Assembly (NCBI RefSeq): GCF_004103755.1
Contig: NZ_CP035283.1
Location: 1,860,001-1,924,000, forward strand
Direction of reading: 5' to 3'
Source of the DNA: Caproiciproducens sp. NJN-50
GTDB taxonomy: Bacteria; Bacillota; Clostridia; Oscillospirales; Acutalibacteraceae
Length of the DNA: 64,000 nt
The notes below the pieces were generated by a model. It made no database searches. It worked only from the letters and a program-made list of their open reading frames with translations, and had not been told where the DNA came from. This document shows positions 52,257 through 61,122 of this stretch, piece after piece (positions within the stretch are counted from its first letter, which is position 1; the number at the start of each line of letters is the position of its first letter). The translations under genes and the position numbers were made by a program.

Positions 52257-53035
52257 TCAGTCCGCTTTTTTAATCAGCAGCACGCGCATGGCGTTCAGCA
52301 CCGCGATCATCGCCACGCCGACGTCGGCAAATACGGCCGCCCACATGGAAGCAAAGCCGAGTGCGGCAAGCGCCAGCACCGCGACCTTGACCCCGAGCGC
52401 GAAGACAATGTTCTGCCAGACGATCCGCTTGGTTCTCCGGGCGATCTTCATCGCGCCGACCAGCTTCTTCATCTCGTCCGTCATCAGGACGACGTCAGCG
52501 GCCTCGATAGCCGCGTCCGAGCCCATGCCCCCATAGCGATGCCGATGTCCGCACGGGCGAGCACCGGCGCGTCGTTGATGCCGTCGCCAACGAAAGCGAG
52601 CTTGCCCTTGGGGGATTTTTCTTTCAACAGGGCTTCCAACGCCTCGACCTTCTGATCGGGCAGCAACCCGGCATGTACCTCGTCGATCCCGAGTTGCCGG
52701 CCGACCGCTTCACCCACGCTTCGGCTGTCGCCAGTAAGCATGACCGTTTTCCTCACACCCAACGCTTTGAGTTTGCGGATAGCCTCGGCGGAATCGCTTT
52801 TCACCTCGTCCGCTATGACAAGATATCCGGCAAACCGCTTCTCCACCGCGACAGAAACGACCGTGCCGACCGGCTCCGTTTTCGGGGAGGGGATACCCTT
52901 GTCCTCCATCAACCGGCTGTTGCCGACAAGGATTTCCCGGCCGCCGACAACCGCCCTGGTACCGCGCCCGGGAACCTCCTCATATTGCTGGATTTCATCC
53001 GCATCTCGAACCTCTTTGCAGGCATTGCTGTCACC
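52257..53035 (-). pseudogene. cadA: cadA-type heavy-metal P-type ATPase, N-terminal half missing and frameshifted
   Basis: From about 53030 the frame reads EVRDADEIQQYEEVPGRGTR then GREILVGNSRLMEDKGI, TVMLTGDSRSVGEAVGRQLG, GDGINDAPVLARADIGIAMG. One indel near 52525 shifts to GSDAAIEAADVVLMTDE and the last two membrane segments. The metal-binding domain, first six membrane segments and the DKTG phosphorylation site are gone, so it cannot pump Cd/Zn. Confidence 0.8.
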
Positions 53036-53038
53036 TCT

Positions 53039-53416
53039 CTACTTTTCGGTGATGTGTTCGTACCCCTGCTGGAAGAGGGGCGCGATGTGCGCATCGTCCA
53101 GGGAGTAATAGACGATCTTGCCGTCCCGCCGGTATTTGATTAGCTGGGTCTGCCGAAGAACCTTCAGATGATGCGAGATGGCGGGCTGGGTCATGTTCAG
53201 CAGACAGGCAAGGTCGCACACGCACATTTCGGAAAGAATCAGGGCATTGATGATTTTGAGGCGTGTCGGGTCGCTCATGGCCTTAAAAAGCTCAGCGATC
53301 TTAACAAGCTGGGAATCTTCCGTTAGCTCGCCCTTCACCTTCCGCACAATATCCTCATGGATGATGGTACAACTGCAGAGTGCGTCTTCATCCTTATCCG
53401 GTATCATCGCAGTCAC
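53039..53416 (-). CDS. cadC: CadC/SmtB-type ArsR-family metal repressor
   Basis: 125 residues. N-terminal CSCTIIHED and helix-4 MCVCDLA provide the Cys pairs of the CadC Cd/Pb/Zn site. HTH MTQPAISHHLKVLRQTQLIK; a C-terminal helix has DDAHIAPLFQQGYEH. Controls a cadA gene whose only trace is the pseudogene four bases downstream. With its pump dead it may still govern the SBP-frd operon behind it. Confidence 0.87.
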   Translation of the reverse strand: MTAMIPDKDEDALCSCTIIHEDIVRKVKGELTEDSQLVKIAELFKAMSDPTRLKIINALILSEMCVCDLACLLNMTQPAISHHLKVLRQTQLIKYRRDGKIVYYSLDDAHIAPLFQQGYEHITEK

Positions 53417-53432
53417 CCCTTAAACAATTAAG

Positions 53433-53479
53433 CACATGTTTATGTGTTTTATTATAAAGCGCCACACAATCGCTGTCAA
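53433..53479 (-). promoter_or_regulatory. cadC promoter and operator
   Basis: Minus strand: -35 TTGACA (53479-53474), 17 bases, -10 TATAAT (53456-53451). An inverted repeat CACAT-GTTT-ATGTG (53433-53446) sits just after the -10, where CadC-type repressors bind. Confidence 0.75.
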
Positions 53480-53609
53480 TAAGGCAGTTCAAAGTCAACT
53501 TGATTTTTATGCAGCAAAAGAGATCGGAACCGAAAGGTCCTGGTCTCTTTTATATATAATTTTGCTCTTACACGAAGTTCAATCTGAACCCTGTGGCTTC
53601 TCTGTGTGT

Positions 53610-54173
53610 TCATTTAGTTGTGTATGAGTGCTTACAATATGGGCACTTAGGATAATCTATATCATGTTTTTTTCCACATTCGGGGCAAGTCCTTTGCGCA
53701 ATTTGATTTCCCCCTTTTATATTATCTGATGAGTCTAATTTTTCTAATTGCTTTTTTTTAAACCGATATAACTTAGCTTTCTTTAAGTAAACTATTCCAA
53801 ACCATATGCAAACAGAAGTAGCTACCAAAAAAACTACGGTAATAACGATAAAGTTAAATAAAGGAGAACCGTCAACAAATGAAACCACAAAATAAGGAGT
53901 ATTGCTGAGAAATAGAAATTTTATTAAGAAACAATAGAAAATGATTAAACCCGCTGCCTGAATAAACATCCAAATAGCAAGAGGCATAGCATTACCTGAA
54001 GCTTTAATGGCGGGGGGTATTTTTCCTGTGCCTACATAATATCCAGGATTAAACTGATTATTCTGATTTTCAATCATCTCTTCTATATAATTTTGTTCTT
54101 CCTGTTGCGATTCCTTAAAAGAATTTTGTTCCAAATTTTTATCTATGTTGAAATCTTCATCCTGTTTTGACAT
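53610..54173 (-). CDS. Membrane protein with C-terminal zinc ribbon
   Basis: 187 residues: acidic, Glu/Gln/Asn-rich N-terminus (~60), two membrane segments (PLAIWMFIQAAGLIIFYCFL and FNFIVITVVFLVATSVCIWF), and a zinc ribbon CPECGKKHDIDYPKCPYC at the end. AT-rich relative to its neighbours. No close family recognised; similar plans occur in small stress or immunity proteins. Confidence 0.65.
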   Translation of the reverse strand: MSKQDEDFNIDKNLEQNSFKESQQEEQNYIEEMIENQNNQFNPGYYVGTGKIPPAIKASGNAMPLAIWMFIQAAGLIIFYCFLIKFLFLSNTPYFVVSFVDGSPLFNFIVITVVFLVATSVCIWFGIVYLKKAKLYRFKKKQLEKLDSSDNIKGGNQIAQRTCPECGKKHDIDYPKCPYCKHSYTTK

Positions 54174-54247
54174 TTATTCCACCTGCCTAAAAATACGAAG
54201 TTACATTGCCTCTATTATACCATGCTTTGCCCTTTGTGTGTCCAGCG

Positions 54248-54275
54248 CCATCGCAGAAATGCGGCGGTTTTTTTA
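54248..54275 (+). terminator. Conserved terminator-like hairpin in virB4 leader (copy B)
   Basis: CCATCGCA (54248-54255) with TGCGGCGG (54260-54267), then eight T, followed by AGGAGG and the virB4-fragment ATG. The position equals copies A (19571) and C (55244). Confidence 0.72.
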
Positions 54276-54303
54276 TTTCTAATCTCAAAAGGAGGAAAAC
54301 TAC

Positions 54304-54471
54304 ATGCCCCGTACAAACTTGAAAGTAGTTCCCGTGAGGGAGAACGTCGTGCGCCTGCAAGACTTTATTGACATGATTTCGCTCTCCGTGATCAAATTTT
54401 TCACAGATTACTTCATCTGCGGCAACACCTTCCGATGCGTCTGGGCCTTGCGTGAATACCCGACATGGTAG
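54304..54471 (+). pseudogene. virB4 5' fragment
   Basis: Starts at ATG 54304 after AAAAGGAGG: MPRTNLKVVPVRENVV, LQDFIDMISLSVIKFFTDYF, ICGNTFRCVWALREYPTW, then TAG. Matches the first ~55 residues of VirB4 at 19529 and is cut exactly where boundary repeat B begins. Confidence 0.8.
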
Positions 54472-54487
54472 TTATAGATGTCAACCT
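54463..54487. repeat. Dispersed boundary repeat, copy B
   Basis: taCCCGACATGGTAGTTATAGATG. Here the first part is also virB4 coding sequence (Tyr-Pro-Thr codons), so the repeat marks the point where virB4 was broken. Confidence 0.55.
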
Positions 54488-54881
54488 ATTTTTTCTCTCC
54501 AAAAAGGCTTGCAATAGGAAGAATTAAGATGCAGAAAATGGGCAAATAAATAACCTCCATAGAAATAATGGTTCGATACTTTATCAGAGAAACTGCCACA
54601 GAAAAAATTGTACCAGCAGCAAAGGCGCATGCTGTGATCTTTATAAACTTCTTAACGCCGTTTTTCTTGACATAGATTGTTACTCCCATAGGAATAGCCA
54701 CGATAATTGCAAGGACCGCAGCGCACAGGATGATCAGATAGAATTCGCCAAAGAGGTTGCCCAAAGCAGGAGCGTCCACCTCGCCCTTGGCAGATATTAT
54801 AAAGATAAAGGCCAACATTACTACCGTTGCAAGCAGAAACGTGATGAATATAACCTTAATTATTTGTTTTATATAATTCAT
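54486..54881 (-). CDS. Small membrane protein (131 aa)
   Basis: From ATG 54881 (AGGAG seven bases upstream): MNYIKQIIKVIFITFLLATV..., four membrane segments, short cytoplasmic loops (YVKKNGVKKFIKITA) and a basic tail FGEKK. No family recognised. It lies between virB4 fragments with boundary repeat B at its 3' side, like the gene at 45817. Confidence 0.55.
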   Translation of the reverse strand: MNYIKQIIKVIFITFLLATVVMLAFIFIISAKGEVDAPALGNLFGEFYLIILCAAVLAIIVAIPMGVTIYVKKNGVKKFIKITACAFAAGTIFSVAVSLIKYRTIISMEVIYLPIFCILILPIASLFGEKK

Positions 54882-54965
54882 ATCATTAGCTCCTGTAAAA
54901 AAGTATTTTAACTTAGCGTGAAGGGTATGCATATTAGGATCGAATCCATCCTGACCCGCTCTAAT

Positions 54966-55010
54966 TGTGAGTACCAGACATGATAAGTTATAGACGATGA
55001 AAGAGGCATT
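54966..55010. repeat. Dispersed boundary repeat, copy C
   Basis: taCCAGACATGATAAGTTATAGACG, followed by gaaagaggcattggaagtcgacg, which also resembles the sequence after copy A (gaaaaagaccgggaagctgacg). Confidence 0.5.
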
Positions 55011-55048
55011 GGAAGTCGACGTAGTACATCAGCTTTCCAATTTGCCCA

Positions 55049-55180
55049 TTAAACGCGCTTTAGAACATCCATCCAACTTAGAATGACCGTTCCCACAAAG
55101 ATAACTCCCAAAACAGATAAAATGAAAAGAATAATCATCCTTCTTTTTTTCTTTCCTTCTTCGGGATTTAATTTGAGCAT
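55049..55180 (-). CDS. Possible 43-aa single-membrane-segment protein
   Basis: MLKLNPEEGKKKRRM, then a hydrophobic segment (IILFILSVLGVIFVGTVILS) and WMDVLKRV. No clear ribosome site. Hydrophobicity pattern and position next to boundary repeat C support a real small membrane protein; a longer reading frame on the same strand (55029-55250) looks like a shadow. Confidence 0.4.
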   Translation of the reverse strand: MLKLNPEEGKKKRRMIILFILSVLGVIFVGTVILSWMDVLKRV

Positions 55181-55243
55181 ATAAACAATACGAATTTAAT
55201 ATGCGCCTATTATACCCATGTTTTCCCCAAAAAGTGTTCAGTA

Positions 55244-55269
55244 CCGTCACAGCAAATGTGGCGGCCTTT
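55244..55269 (+). terminator. Conserved terminator-like hairpin in virB4 leader (copy C)
   Basis: CCGTCACA (55244-55251) pairs perfectly with TGTGGCGG (55257-55264) counting one G-T, then CCTTTTT. Compared with copy A, a T-A pair is C-G; compared with copy B, an A-T pair replaces G-C. Confidence 0.75.
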
Positions 55270-55301
55270 TTGTATCTAAAATCTCAAGGGAGGAAATTTT
55301 C

Positions 55302-56353
55302 ATGCCTCGGACAACTTATCAACAGCCCCTGTACAGAGGGACAGTGTTCATCTGCAAGACTTCATTGACATGATCGCGCCCTCGGTGGTCAAGTTTTTCA
55401 CGGATTACCTCATCTGTGGCAACACCTTCCGGTGTATTTGGGCACTACGGGAATACCCCACTTCCACCGACGAGCAGGCGATCTTGCGGCACCTGGGCGA
55501 AAAGGACGGGATCACCCTTCACATCTACACCCGGCATGTCACACCTTATGAAGAAAAGAAAATCATTGCGAATGCAGCGAATAAAAATTACATGAAGAAA
55601 AGCAATACCAATGATTTGCAGCAAACGATCACCGTGGAGGATAACCTCAGGGACGTTGCCCAGGTCGTCACTGCCACGCACCGCAACCGCGAACCCCTGA
55701 TTCATACCGCAGTCTACATCGAGCTGTCTACCCATGGCCTTAACCAGCTGAAGCTTCTGCAAACCGAGGTCTTGGCCGAGCTGATCCGAAGCAAGTTAAA
55801 CGTCGACCGGCTCCTGCTCCGGCAGCATCAAGGATTCCTTTGTGCGATGCCAAGCGGCTGGAATGTGTTCTGTGACCAGTTTGAGCGGATTCTTCTGGCA
55901 AGCTCCGTGGCCAACCTCTATCCTTTCGCATATTCCGGGAAAACCGACGCTCACGGCTTCTATCTTGGGCGTGACAAGTTCGGCAGCAATATTCTTGTGG
56001 ATTTCAACGCCCGCGCGGACGATAAGACTAACGCAAATATTCTGATCCTCGGGAATTCCGGACAGGGCAAATCATACCTGCTACAGCTCATTTTGTGCAA
56101 CCTGCGGGAAGCCGGAATGAATGTCATCTGCCTTGATCCTGAAATCGAATTTGAGGATTTGACCAATAATCTCGGAGGCTGTTTCATCGACTTGATGTCC
56201 GGAGAGTACATCATCAATGTTCTGGAGCCCAAAACCTGGGACGAGCAGACTGAGTCTGCATCCAGCTCCCAGTCCGGGGTAAAGCAGAATGGCAAAGCTG
56301 TTTGGAACAGCCGGAGGAAGATGAGCAACCCGGATTCTGCATCGGGGAGATGA
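55302..56353 (+). pseudogene. virB4, frameshifted near the start and 3'-truncated
   Basis: ATG 55302 (AGGGAGG upstream) reads MPRTTYQQ, but the rest of VirB4 (LQDFIDMIAPSVVKFFTDYL on) is one frame away: one base appears lost near 55317. The body runs through Walker A ILGNSGQGKSYL to INVLEPKTWDEQ, then breaks near 56300, about half-way along. It joins directly to an amidoligase pseudogene, so the second half of virB4 was deleted. Confidence 0.82.
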
Positions 56354-56865
56354 AGGATCAGCGTTTTGGGATTGAATCGAGCTGACCGGGCTGACGCGCC
56401 AGAGGGCCGCACAGGTCCTATCGGAATACTTCGGTACCCCACGAAGCCACGAAAGCGGTACGTATGACGCCTATTCCGTCCCGGACAGCGAGAGCCGCAG
56501 GTGGAAAATCGTCAGCGATTCCAGTATCGATGAGGAAAACAGACATGGAGATTCGAATGCCACCTATCGGGTGGAACTCGTCAGCCCCATCTGCCGGTAT
56601 GCCGATATCGAAACGACTCAGGAAATTGTCCGTAAGTTTCGGGGTGCCGGGGCGATCGCCAACTCCAGTTGCGGCCTGCATATCCATGTTGACGCATCGC
56701 CGCATAGCGCCAACAGCCTGCGGAACATCACCAACATCATGGCGAGCAAGGAGGATCTGATCTATAAGGCAATGCAGGTGGAAGTTGAGCGAGAGAATCG
56801 ATATTGCAGAAAAGTCGACCAGCGTTTCCTGGAGGAACTCAACCGGAAAAAGCCTAAGACGCTGT
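56350..56865 (+). pseudogene. Amidoligase, frameshifted and 3'-truncated
   Basis: ATG 56350 reads MKDQRFGIE, then one base is missing (GAATCGAG for GAAATCGAG), and the next frame goes on with LTGLTRQRAAQVLSEYF, VELVSPICRYADIE, GLHIHVDASPHS, NIMASKEDLIYKAMQVEVER. It matches the N-terminal ~200 residues of the protein at 16602-17648 and then stops matching after NRKKPKTL. Confidence 0.8.
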
Positions 56866-57543
56866 GTGGAGAAGGGCCTGAGCGTTTCCCGGAAACCGAA
56901 TGTGTCGTCGAAAGGGCATTGGAATTTCCGAAGGCAGAATACCGTGAGTGCAGAAACCATTTATCCCGTGATATGCCGTTCATAGCGGAAAACCGGGACT
57001 GGATGTCGGCCGATCAAAACGGCGTCGCCCACTGCCTTCTTGTCATAGGCGAAGGCGGTTCGGAAGGAGTGCTGGTCAATTCGGAAGGATCTGATTACGC
57101 CCGCTACGCGAGCCTTGTACCGAGGGCTCGGGAACTCGTCGCCGCCGAGCAGCAGGAGCTCGAGTACATCTCCGCTGGGTTACCTTCTCTGCGGTTCCGC
57201 GACCTGATTCTACTTGGCCTGCCCGCAAACACTTATCTTGTCGATGACGATTATAATGCCGGATTTATCCCTGTCGGCGGGCTGAAAGACGGAAATATTT
57301 CCGAAAAGGCTCAGGAACGGTTTACCGACCTGCTGGACGCTCCGATCAAAGCCATCCGGCCGGGAGCCTATGGAACGGAAATCGTTATAAGCGGCGTCCC
57401 GACAGAAAGGCTGTCGGAGTTGACCAGGCTCTGGCAGACAACCAAATCGAAGCCCCGACCATGGGGACAGGAGGGAAATCAATGCCTATGCCGGGCTGAA
57501 ATGTGGTATAATATAAAAAACACCATAAAAGGAGGCGGCACTT
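56866..57543 (+). pseudogene. Unidentified ORF fragment fused in frame to the amidoligase remnant
   Basis: After KKPKTL the open frame continues ~225 residues in a different protein: GPERFPETECVVERALEF, MPFIAENRDWMSADQNGVAH, LLLGLPANTYLVDDDYNAGF, IPTERLSELTR-like end. It has no start of its own and no family I can name; the MPFIAENRDW part resembles ICE proteins of unknown function. The frame runs into the fic start region. Confidence 0.45.
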
Positions 57544-58341
57544 TTGGAACAGTACGATGAGGCGGTCCGGCTCTGGCAGTCCTATCGAATTACTTCCGAG
57601 GCTGATCTGGACAAACATCTGGACAGCTTCCGAATCCTTTTCGCTTACCATTCCGGAAAGATCGAGAATGAGGAAATCACCTATCACGACACCAGAGAGA
57701 TCTTTGAAAACGGCAGGGTGTCCAATTATACCGGAAATCCGCGCGCGTTGTTCGAACAGCAGAATCAGAAGATCTGCTATGAATTCCTGAAGGAGAAGAT
57801 CGTCCAAAAAGCGCCGCTGAGCCTGGAACTGATCCGGGAGATCCACCGTATCCTGACGGGCGGCACCTATGACGAACGGCGTTATGTTGAGAACGGAGAG
57901 AGGCCCGGCGAGTTCAAGAAGCACGATTATGTCACCGGAGTATACGAGGTCGGCTCACCGGCGGAGAGCGTGGGGAGCGACCTTCTGGAGCTTCTTGATG
58001 AGGTCAATGCCTATAACGAAAAGGAGGTCCTGAAGGCCGCCGCATATCTGCACGCCAAATTCGAGTTCATCCATCCCTTCGCGGACGGAAACGGCCGGGT
58101 CGGTCGTACCCTCCTAAACTATTATCTGATGATTCACGGCCACCCGCCTCTGATCGTTTACGATGAGGACAAGCGGCTATATTACGACTGCCTGCAAAAA
58201 TATGACGAAGCAGAGGAACTGAAGCCGCTGTTCGAGTTCCTGAAATACGAGACCGGAAAGACTTGGGGAAAGGCTCTGCATCTCAGTGAAGGACAAAAGC
58301 CGGAGCGCAAAACCCTGAACGATTTCACGCCGAAGATGTAG
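57544..58341 (+). CDS. fic: Fic-family AMP-transferase with N-terminal inhibitory helix
   Basis: 265 residues from TTG 57544 (AAAGGAGG upstream). Catalytic motif HPFADGNGRVGR at 177-188 is intact. SGKIEN at 37-42 fits the (S/T)xxxE(G/N) autoinhibitory motif placed before the Fic core, so it is a self-inhibited (class II-like) Fic protein. Such enzymes transfer AMP from ATP to protein hydroxyls. The target is unknown; its place among ICE fragments suggests cargo or addiction function. Confidence 0.85.
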   Translation: MEQYDEAVRLWQSYRITSEADLDKHLDSFRILFAYHSGKIENEEITYHDTREIFENGRVSNYTGNPRALFEQQNQKICYEFLKEKIVQKAPLSLELIREIHRILTGGTYDERRYVENGERPGEFKKHDYVTGVYEVGSPAESVGSDLLELLDEVNAYNEKEVLKAAAYLHAKFEFIHPFADGNGRVGRTLLNYYLMIHGHPPLIVYDEDKRLYYDCLQKYDEAEELKPLFEFLKYETGKTWGKALHLSEGQKPERKTLNDFTPKM

Positions 58342-58365
58342 GATAGGCCAAAAAGGAGGGGATCT

Positions 58366-58843
58366 TTGGGGAAGAAAATCCTTTTAGTGCTGTTTTATGT
58401 GATGCTCATCGTCTATGCCGTTCTGAAAGGCTGCCAAGGCTGCTTCTACTGTCGAACTCACGAGGGCTGTGATACAAAGGATAAGCTGTCGCCTATGTAC
58501 GAAGAAATAGAACAAGCGGATGGCATAGTGGTGGGCTTTCCAATCTATTTCGGCAATATCGGCGGACAATCCAAACAGTTAATTGACCGGATGTACCCCA
58601 TGATCGGCGCAGATTTTGCTCCACGTTATCCTGGGAAAAAAAGCTGTAACGATTTATTCGCAGGCAAATATTGATAAGGATATGTTTAAAGGAGCCATCG
58701 AAGCAATAATAAGTTTTTTTACACTGTTCGGTTGGGAGTTTATAGATAGTCTGCTTAGCTACGGTAGTACCGAACCTGATTATTCAATACCACAAGAACT
58801 ATTGGATAAGGCGTTTGAAACGGGGAGAAAATTGGTTGGATAA
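58366..58843 (+). pseudogene. Flavodoxin-fold NAD(P)H/FMN reductase, frameshifted at an A7 tract
   Basis: The middle matches the family: CQGCFYCRTHEGCDTKDKLS, DGIVVGFPIYFGNIGGQSKQ. At 58636-58642 seven A occur where six are needed; the next frame continues AVTIYSQANIDKDMFKGAIE to VG at 58843. The N-terminal 20 residues (a hydrophobic LLVLFYVMLIVYAVL) do not resemble the usual start and ~35 residues are lost there. Confidence 0.65.
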
Positions 58844-58849
58844 TTCGGC

Positions 58850-59041
58850 GGCTTTTCAATTATACTATAGAACCGTCGTTGTGGCAGCATAAAAAGCGCC
58901 ACCGAATATGACAATCTAGAGACAGTTATCATATAGCAATTCAACTTAAAAATTGGCAAAATCCCATTCGAATGTTCATCTTATTAGGGCTATGACCCTG
59001 TTCATACTTTGATTCCAGAAGGTATCTTTCTTCAGCAAGTC
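58850..59041. other. Intergenic, no gene seen
   Basis: AT-rich sequence between the reductase pseudogene and the dtxR-like remnant; no coding pattern or strong hairpin noticed. Confidence 0.4.
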
Positions 59042-59194
59042 TTAGATTTTACCCTTTACGGGAATACTCCTGTCACTTTGTAGGTCTCTTGATATCAAAG
59101 ACGCCATTTTCCCAAGCGTCACATTACAGATGGAATGCTCGATGGCGCAAGCCTCAGTACTCGCCGTATCCTCACCTAGGTTTAACACGAGCAT
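59042..59194 (-). pseudogene. DtxR/MntR-type regulator remnant (dimerisation part)
   Basis: A 50-residue frame reads MLVLNLGEDTASTEACAIEH then SICNVTLGKMASLI. LGxxxxxAxxxAxxIEHxI is the metal-binding/dimerisation segment of DtxR-family repressors. The DNA-binding part is missing. Identification rests on this short stretch. Confidence 0.4.
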
Positions 59195-59256
59195 TAAAAA
59201 TCGCTTGATTGTATTGTATCAAACTTGGAAACCAGCTTTTCGGCGGTTTCACTCCC

Positions 59257-59419
59257 CTTTGTCATGACGCCGGATGCCTGCCTCGCGTTGGACGGCGAAA
59301 ACATCGTCATCCAGAAGGGAAAGGAGGAACTGCGGCGGATTCCGCTGCACAATCTGGACGGCATCGTCGCATTCGGTTTTACCGGAGCCAGCCCGGCCCT
59401 GATGTGGAAGGACCTTTAA
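59257..59419 (+). pseudogene. cas1: cas1 N-terminal fragment (type I-C CRISPR)
   Basis: MTPDACLALDGENIVIQKGK, RRIPLHNLDGIVAFGFTGAS and PALM match the first ~55 residues of Cas1 from type I-C systems. The frame then ends (WKDL, stop). The catalytic Glu/His/Asp domain, cas2, cas4 and effector genes are absent. It lies 190 bases from a single CRISPR repeat, so the locus is a relic. Confidence 0.75.
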
Positions 59420-59609
59420 TTGTCTGAGTTGCGGCTTCCGGTGCGAACCAGGAGCTTCCAACGATTTACAGGAGGCTTCGCACCGGATTATCCGCATTTT
59501 ATATTCTTATTTGAAACAAAGCTTTTATCGGCCGGCTGCGTGCTTTCTTGTTATTAGGGAATCAGTGAAAATTTATCTGATTTTCTTGTCTGCCTTAGTT
59601 ACTTTTTCT

Positions 59610-59641
59610 GTCGCTCCCCATGCGGGAGCGTGGATTGAAAT
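59610..59641 (+). CRISPR. Single type I-C CRISPR repeat (relic array)
   Basis: 32 bases ending GGGAGCGTGGATTGAAAT with a CGCTCCC/GGGAGCG stem, the repeat form of type I-C systems. No second repeat follows within the next 130 bases. The AT-rich stretch before it (59500-59609) is in the position of a leader. Confidence 0.75.
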
Positions 59642-59768
59642 ACACATTATCAGTATTCGAAAAGAAAAGTGAACTTCGCATAAGCGGAATAATGAGAGTT
59701 AGGCACGTATTTATCAATGACGAAAGTAAAATTGGGTGATATAGTCTTTATTTATCTGGGAGGGTAGA

Positions 59769-60647
59769 ATGAATATATTAGTATTTGGCGGTACTAGATA
59801 TTTCGGTATTCATATGGTTGAAGCGCTCATACAAAAAGGGCACAATATTACAATCGCTACAAGAGGACGAAAAAAAGATGATTTTGGAAATAGCGTTCAT
59901 AGAGTGGTTATTGAGCGCTCATCACCCAAAAGCATAGCGGACGCATTTAACGGCAAAACTTTCGATGTGGTATGTGACAGCCTTGCTTATTGTTCTAACG
60001 ATGTGAAATATGTATTGGATTCTGTACATTGCAAGCGCTATTTGATGACATCCTCAGCATCTGTATATCGACTGCATGTCAATACAGTAGAAAATGACTT
60101 TAACCCTCTCGAAAAGTCACTAAAATGGTGTAACAGAACAGATTACCCATATGATGAAGTCAAACGGCTTGCAGAATGTGCTTTATTTCAGGCATATCCG
60201 TCACAAAGCAGCGTGGCCGTACGGCTTCCATTTGTTATCGGAAGAGATGACTATACAAAGCGGCTGTATTTTTATGTTGAGCATATTGTAAAAGGGATCC
60301 CAATGTTTATTGACGACATAGATGCTCGGATGGGATTTGTTAGTTCAGATGAAGCAGGTAGATTTCTGGCCTTTTTGGCAGAGCAAGAGTATACAGGTGT
60401 AATTAACGGAAGCAATGGCGGAACGATATCGCTAAATGATATAATTAAATATGTCGAGGAAAAAGCAGGAAAGAACGCGATTTTATCAAAAGATGGTGAC
60501 GTCGCTCCGTACAACGGTGAAATAGATTATAGTTTAAATACTGAGTTTGCATCAAAGTTGGGCTTTAGGTTCTCTCCCATAAAATTGTTTATATATGATT
60601 TGCTAAATACGTTTGTTGAGGCTGTAAATTCCCCGAACTTCGCATAA
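59769..60647 (+). CDS. NAD-dependent epimerase/dehydratase-family protein
   Basis: 292 residues, extended SDR fold. NAD motif MNILVFGGTRYFGIHMVEAL; active-site YDEVKRLAE (Tyr-x-x-x-Lys) near 143-147; SSASVYR before it. The C-terminal substrate domain is shortened. Likely acts on a nucleotide sugar or similar; substrate unknown. GGGAGG precedes the start. Complete and flanked by debris on both sides. Confidence 0.8.
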   Translation: MNILVFGGTRYFGIHMVEALIQKGHNITIATRGRKKDDFGNSVHRVVIERSSPKSIADAFNGKTFDVVCDSLAYCSNDVKYVLDSVHCKRYLMTSSASVYRLHVNTVENDFNPLEKSLKWCNRTDYPYDEVKRLAECALFQAYPSQSSVAVRLPFVIGRDDYTKRLYFYVEHIVKGIPMFIDDIDARMGFVSSDEAGRFLAFLAEQEYTGVINGSNGGTISLNDIIKYVEEKAGKNAILSKDGDVAPYNGEIDYSLNTEFASKLGFRFSPIKLFIYDLLNTFVEAVNSPNFA

Positions 60648-60758
60648 TGTTTATAATCAGAATAGGGCGGCATCTTCCGCGTCCTTTTTGAGTCCGGACG
60701 CACGTCATCAGCCACAAGCTCCTGCTGCGCTTTAGTAAGCCTAATTTGCCGATTCCCA

Positions 60759-61122
60759 CTAAAATTTTCCTATTAACCAATCTTCTGGGGAAGGAACGGT
60801 CGGGGTTGAGAAGGTGTCGTTGCGATCGCTGGCAATGCCCAGGCCGAGCTGCTTGATGACCGTCGAATCAGACTGAAGCTTGCTGGTCGAACCGGAATAG
60901 GCGGGATATCCCATATCCGCCTTTTGCAGGAATATGGAGAGCGGCAGATTTTGATGCGAAACGGACACCATCTTTGACTGTAAATTTTTGATCAAACAAA
61001 GCCGCCTCCGTGGCCGTCATGGCAAACTTGTATCCTTCAAAGGTAAGACAGGCGATCGGTTCCAAAACATAAAAAAACCTGCATGGCTCTGGGCCTTGCA
61101 GGTTTTTTGTTATTCTCCTCAA
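60759..61122 (-). pseudogene. Frameshifted unknown gene
   Basis: One frame (to 61122) encodes PIACLTFEGYKFAMTATEAA then LFDQKFTVK; the continuation is in another frame (SVSHQNLPLSIFLQKADMGY, PAYSGSTSKLQSDSTVIKQL, to a stop at 60759). The switch is near 60985. No family recognised. A bidirectional terminator overlaps its 5' end. Confidence 0.4.
61072..61108. terminator. Bidirectional terminator
   Basis: AAAAAACCTGCA (61072-61083) and TGCAGGTTTTTT (61097-61108) pair perfectly, with T-tracts on both strands. Confidence 0.8.

Noticed and set aside
45746..55010. Integron attC sites at the CCCGACATG repeats
   Set aside because: The expected GTTRRRY/RYYYAAC core pair and foldable arms are not seen, and no integron integrase is nearby.
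59610..59768. A multi-unit CRISPR array
   Set aside because: Only one repeat is present before the next gene.
60650..60758. Sigma-factor-like remnant (minus strand, reading RQIRLTKAQQELVADDVRPD)
   Set aside because: Resembles the start of small ICE sigma factors but is too short and lacks a second conserved block.
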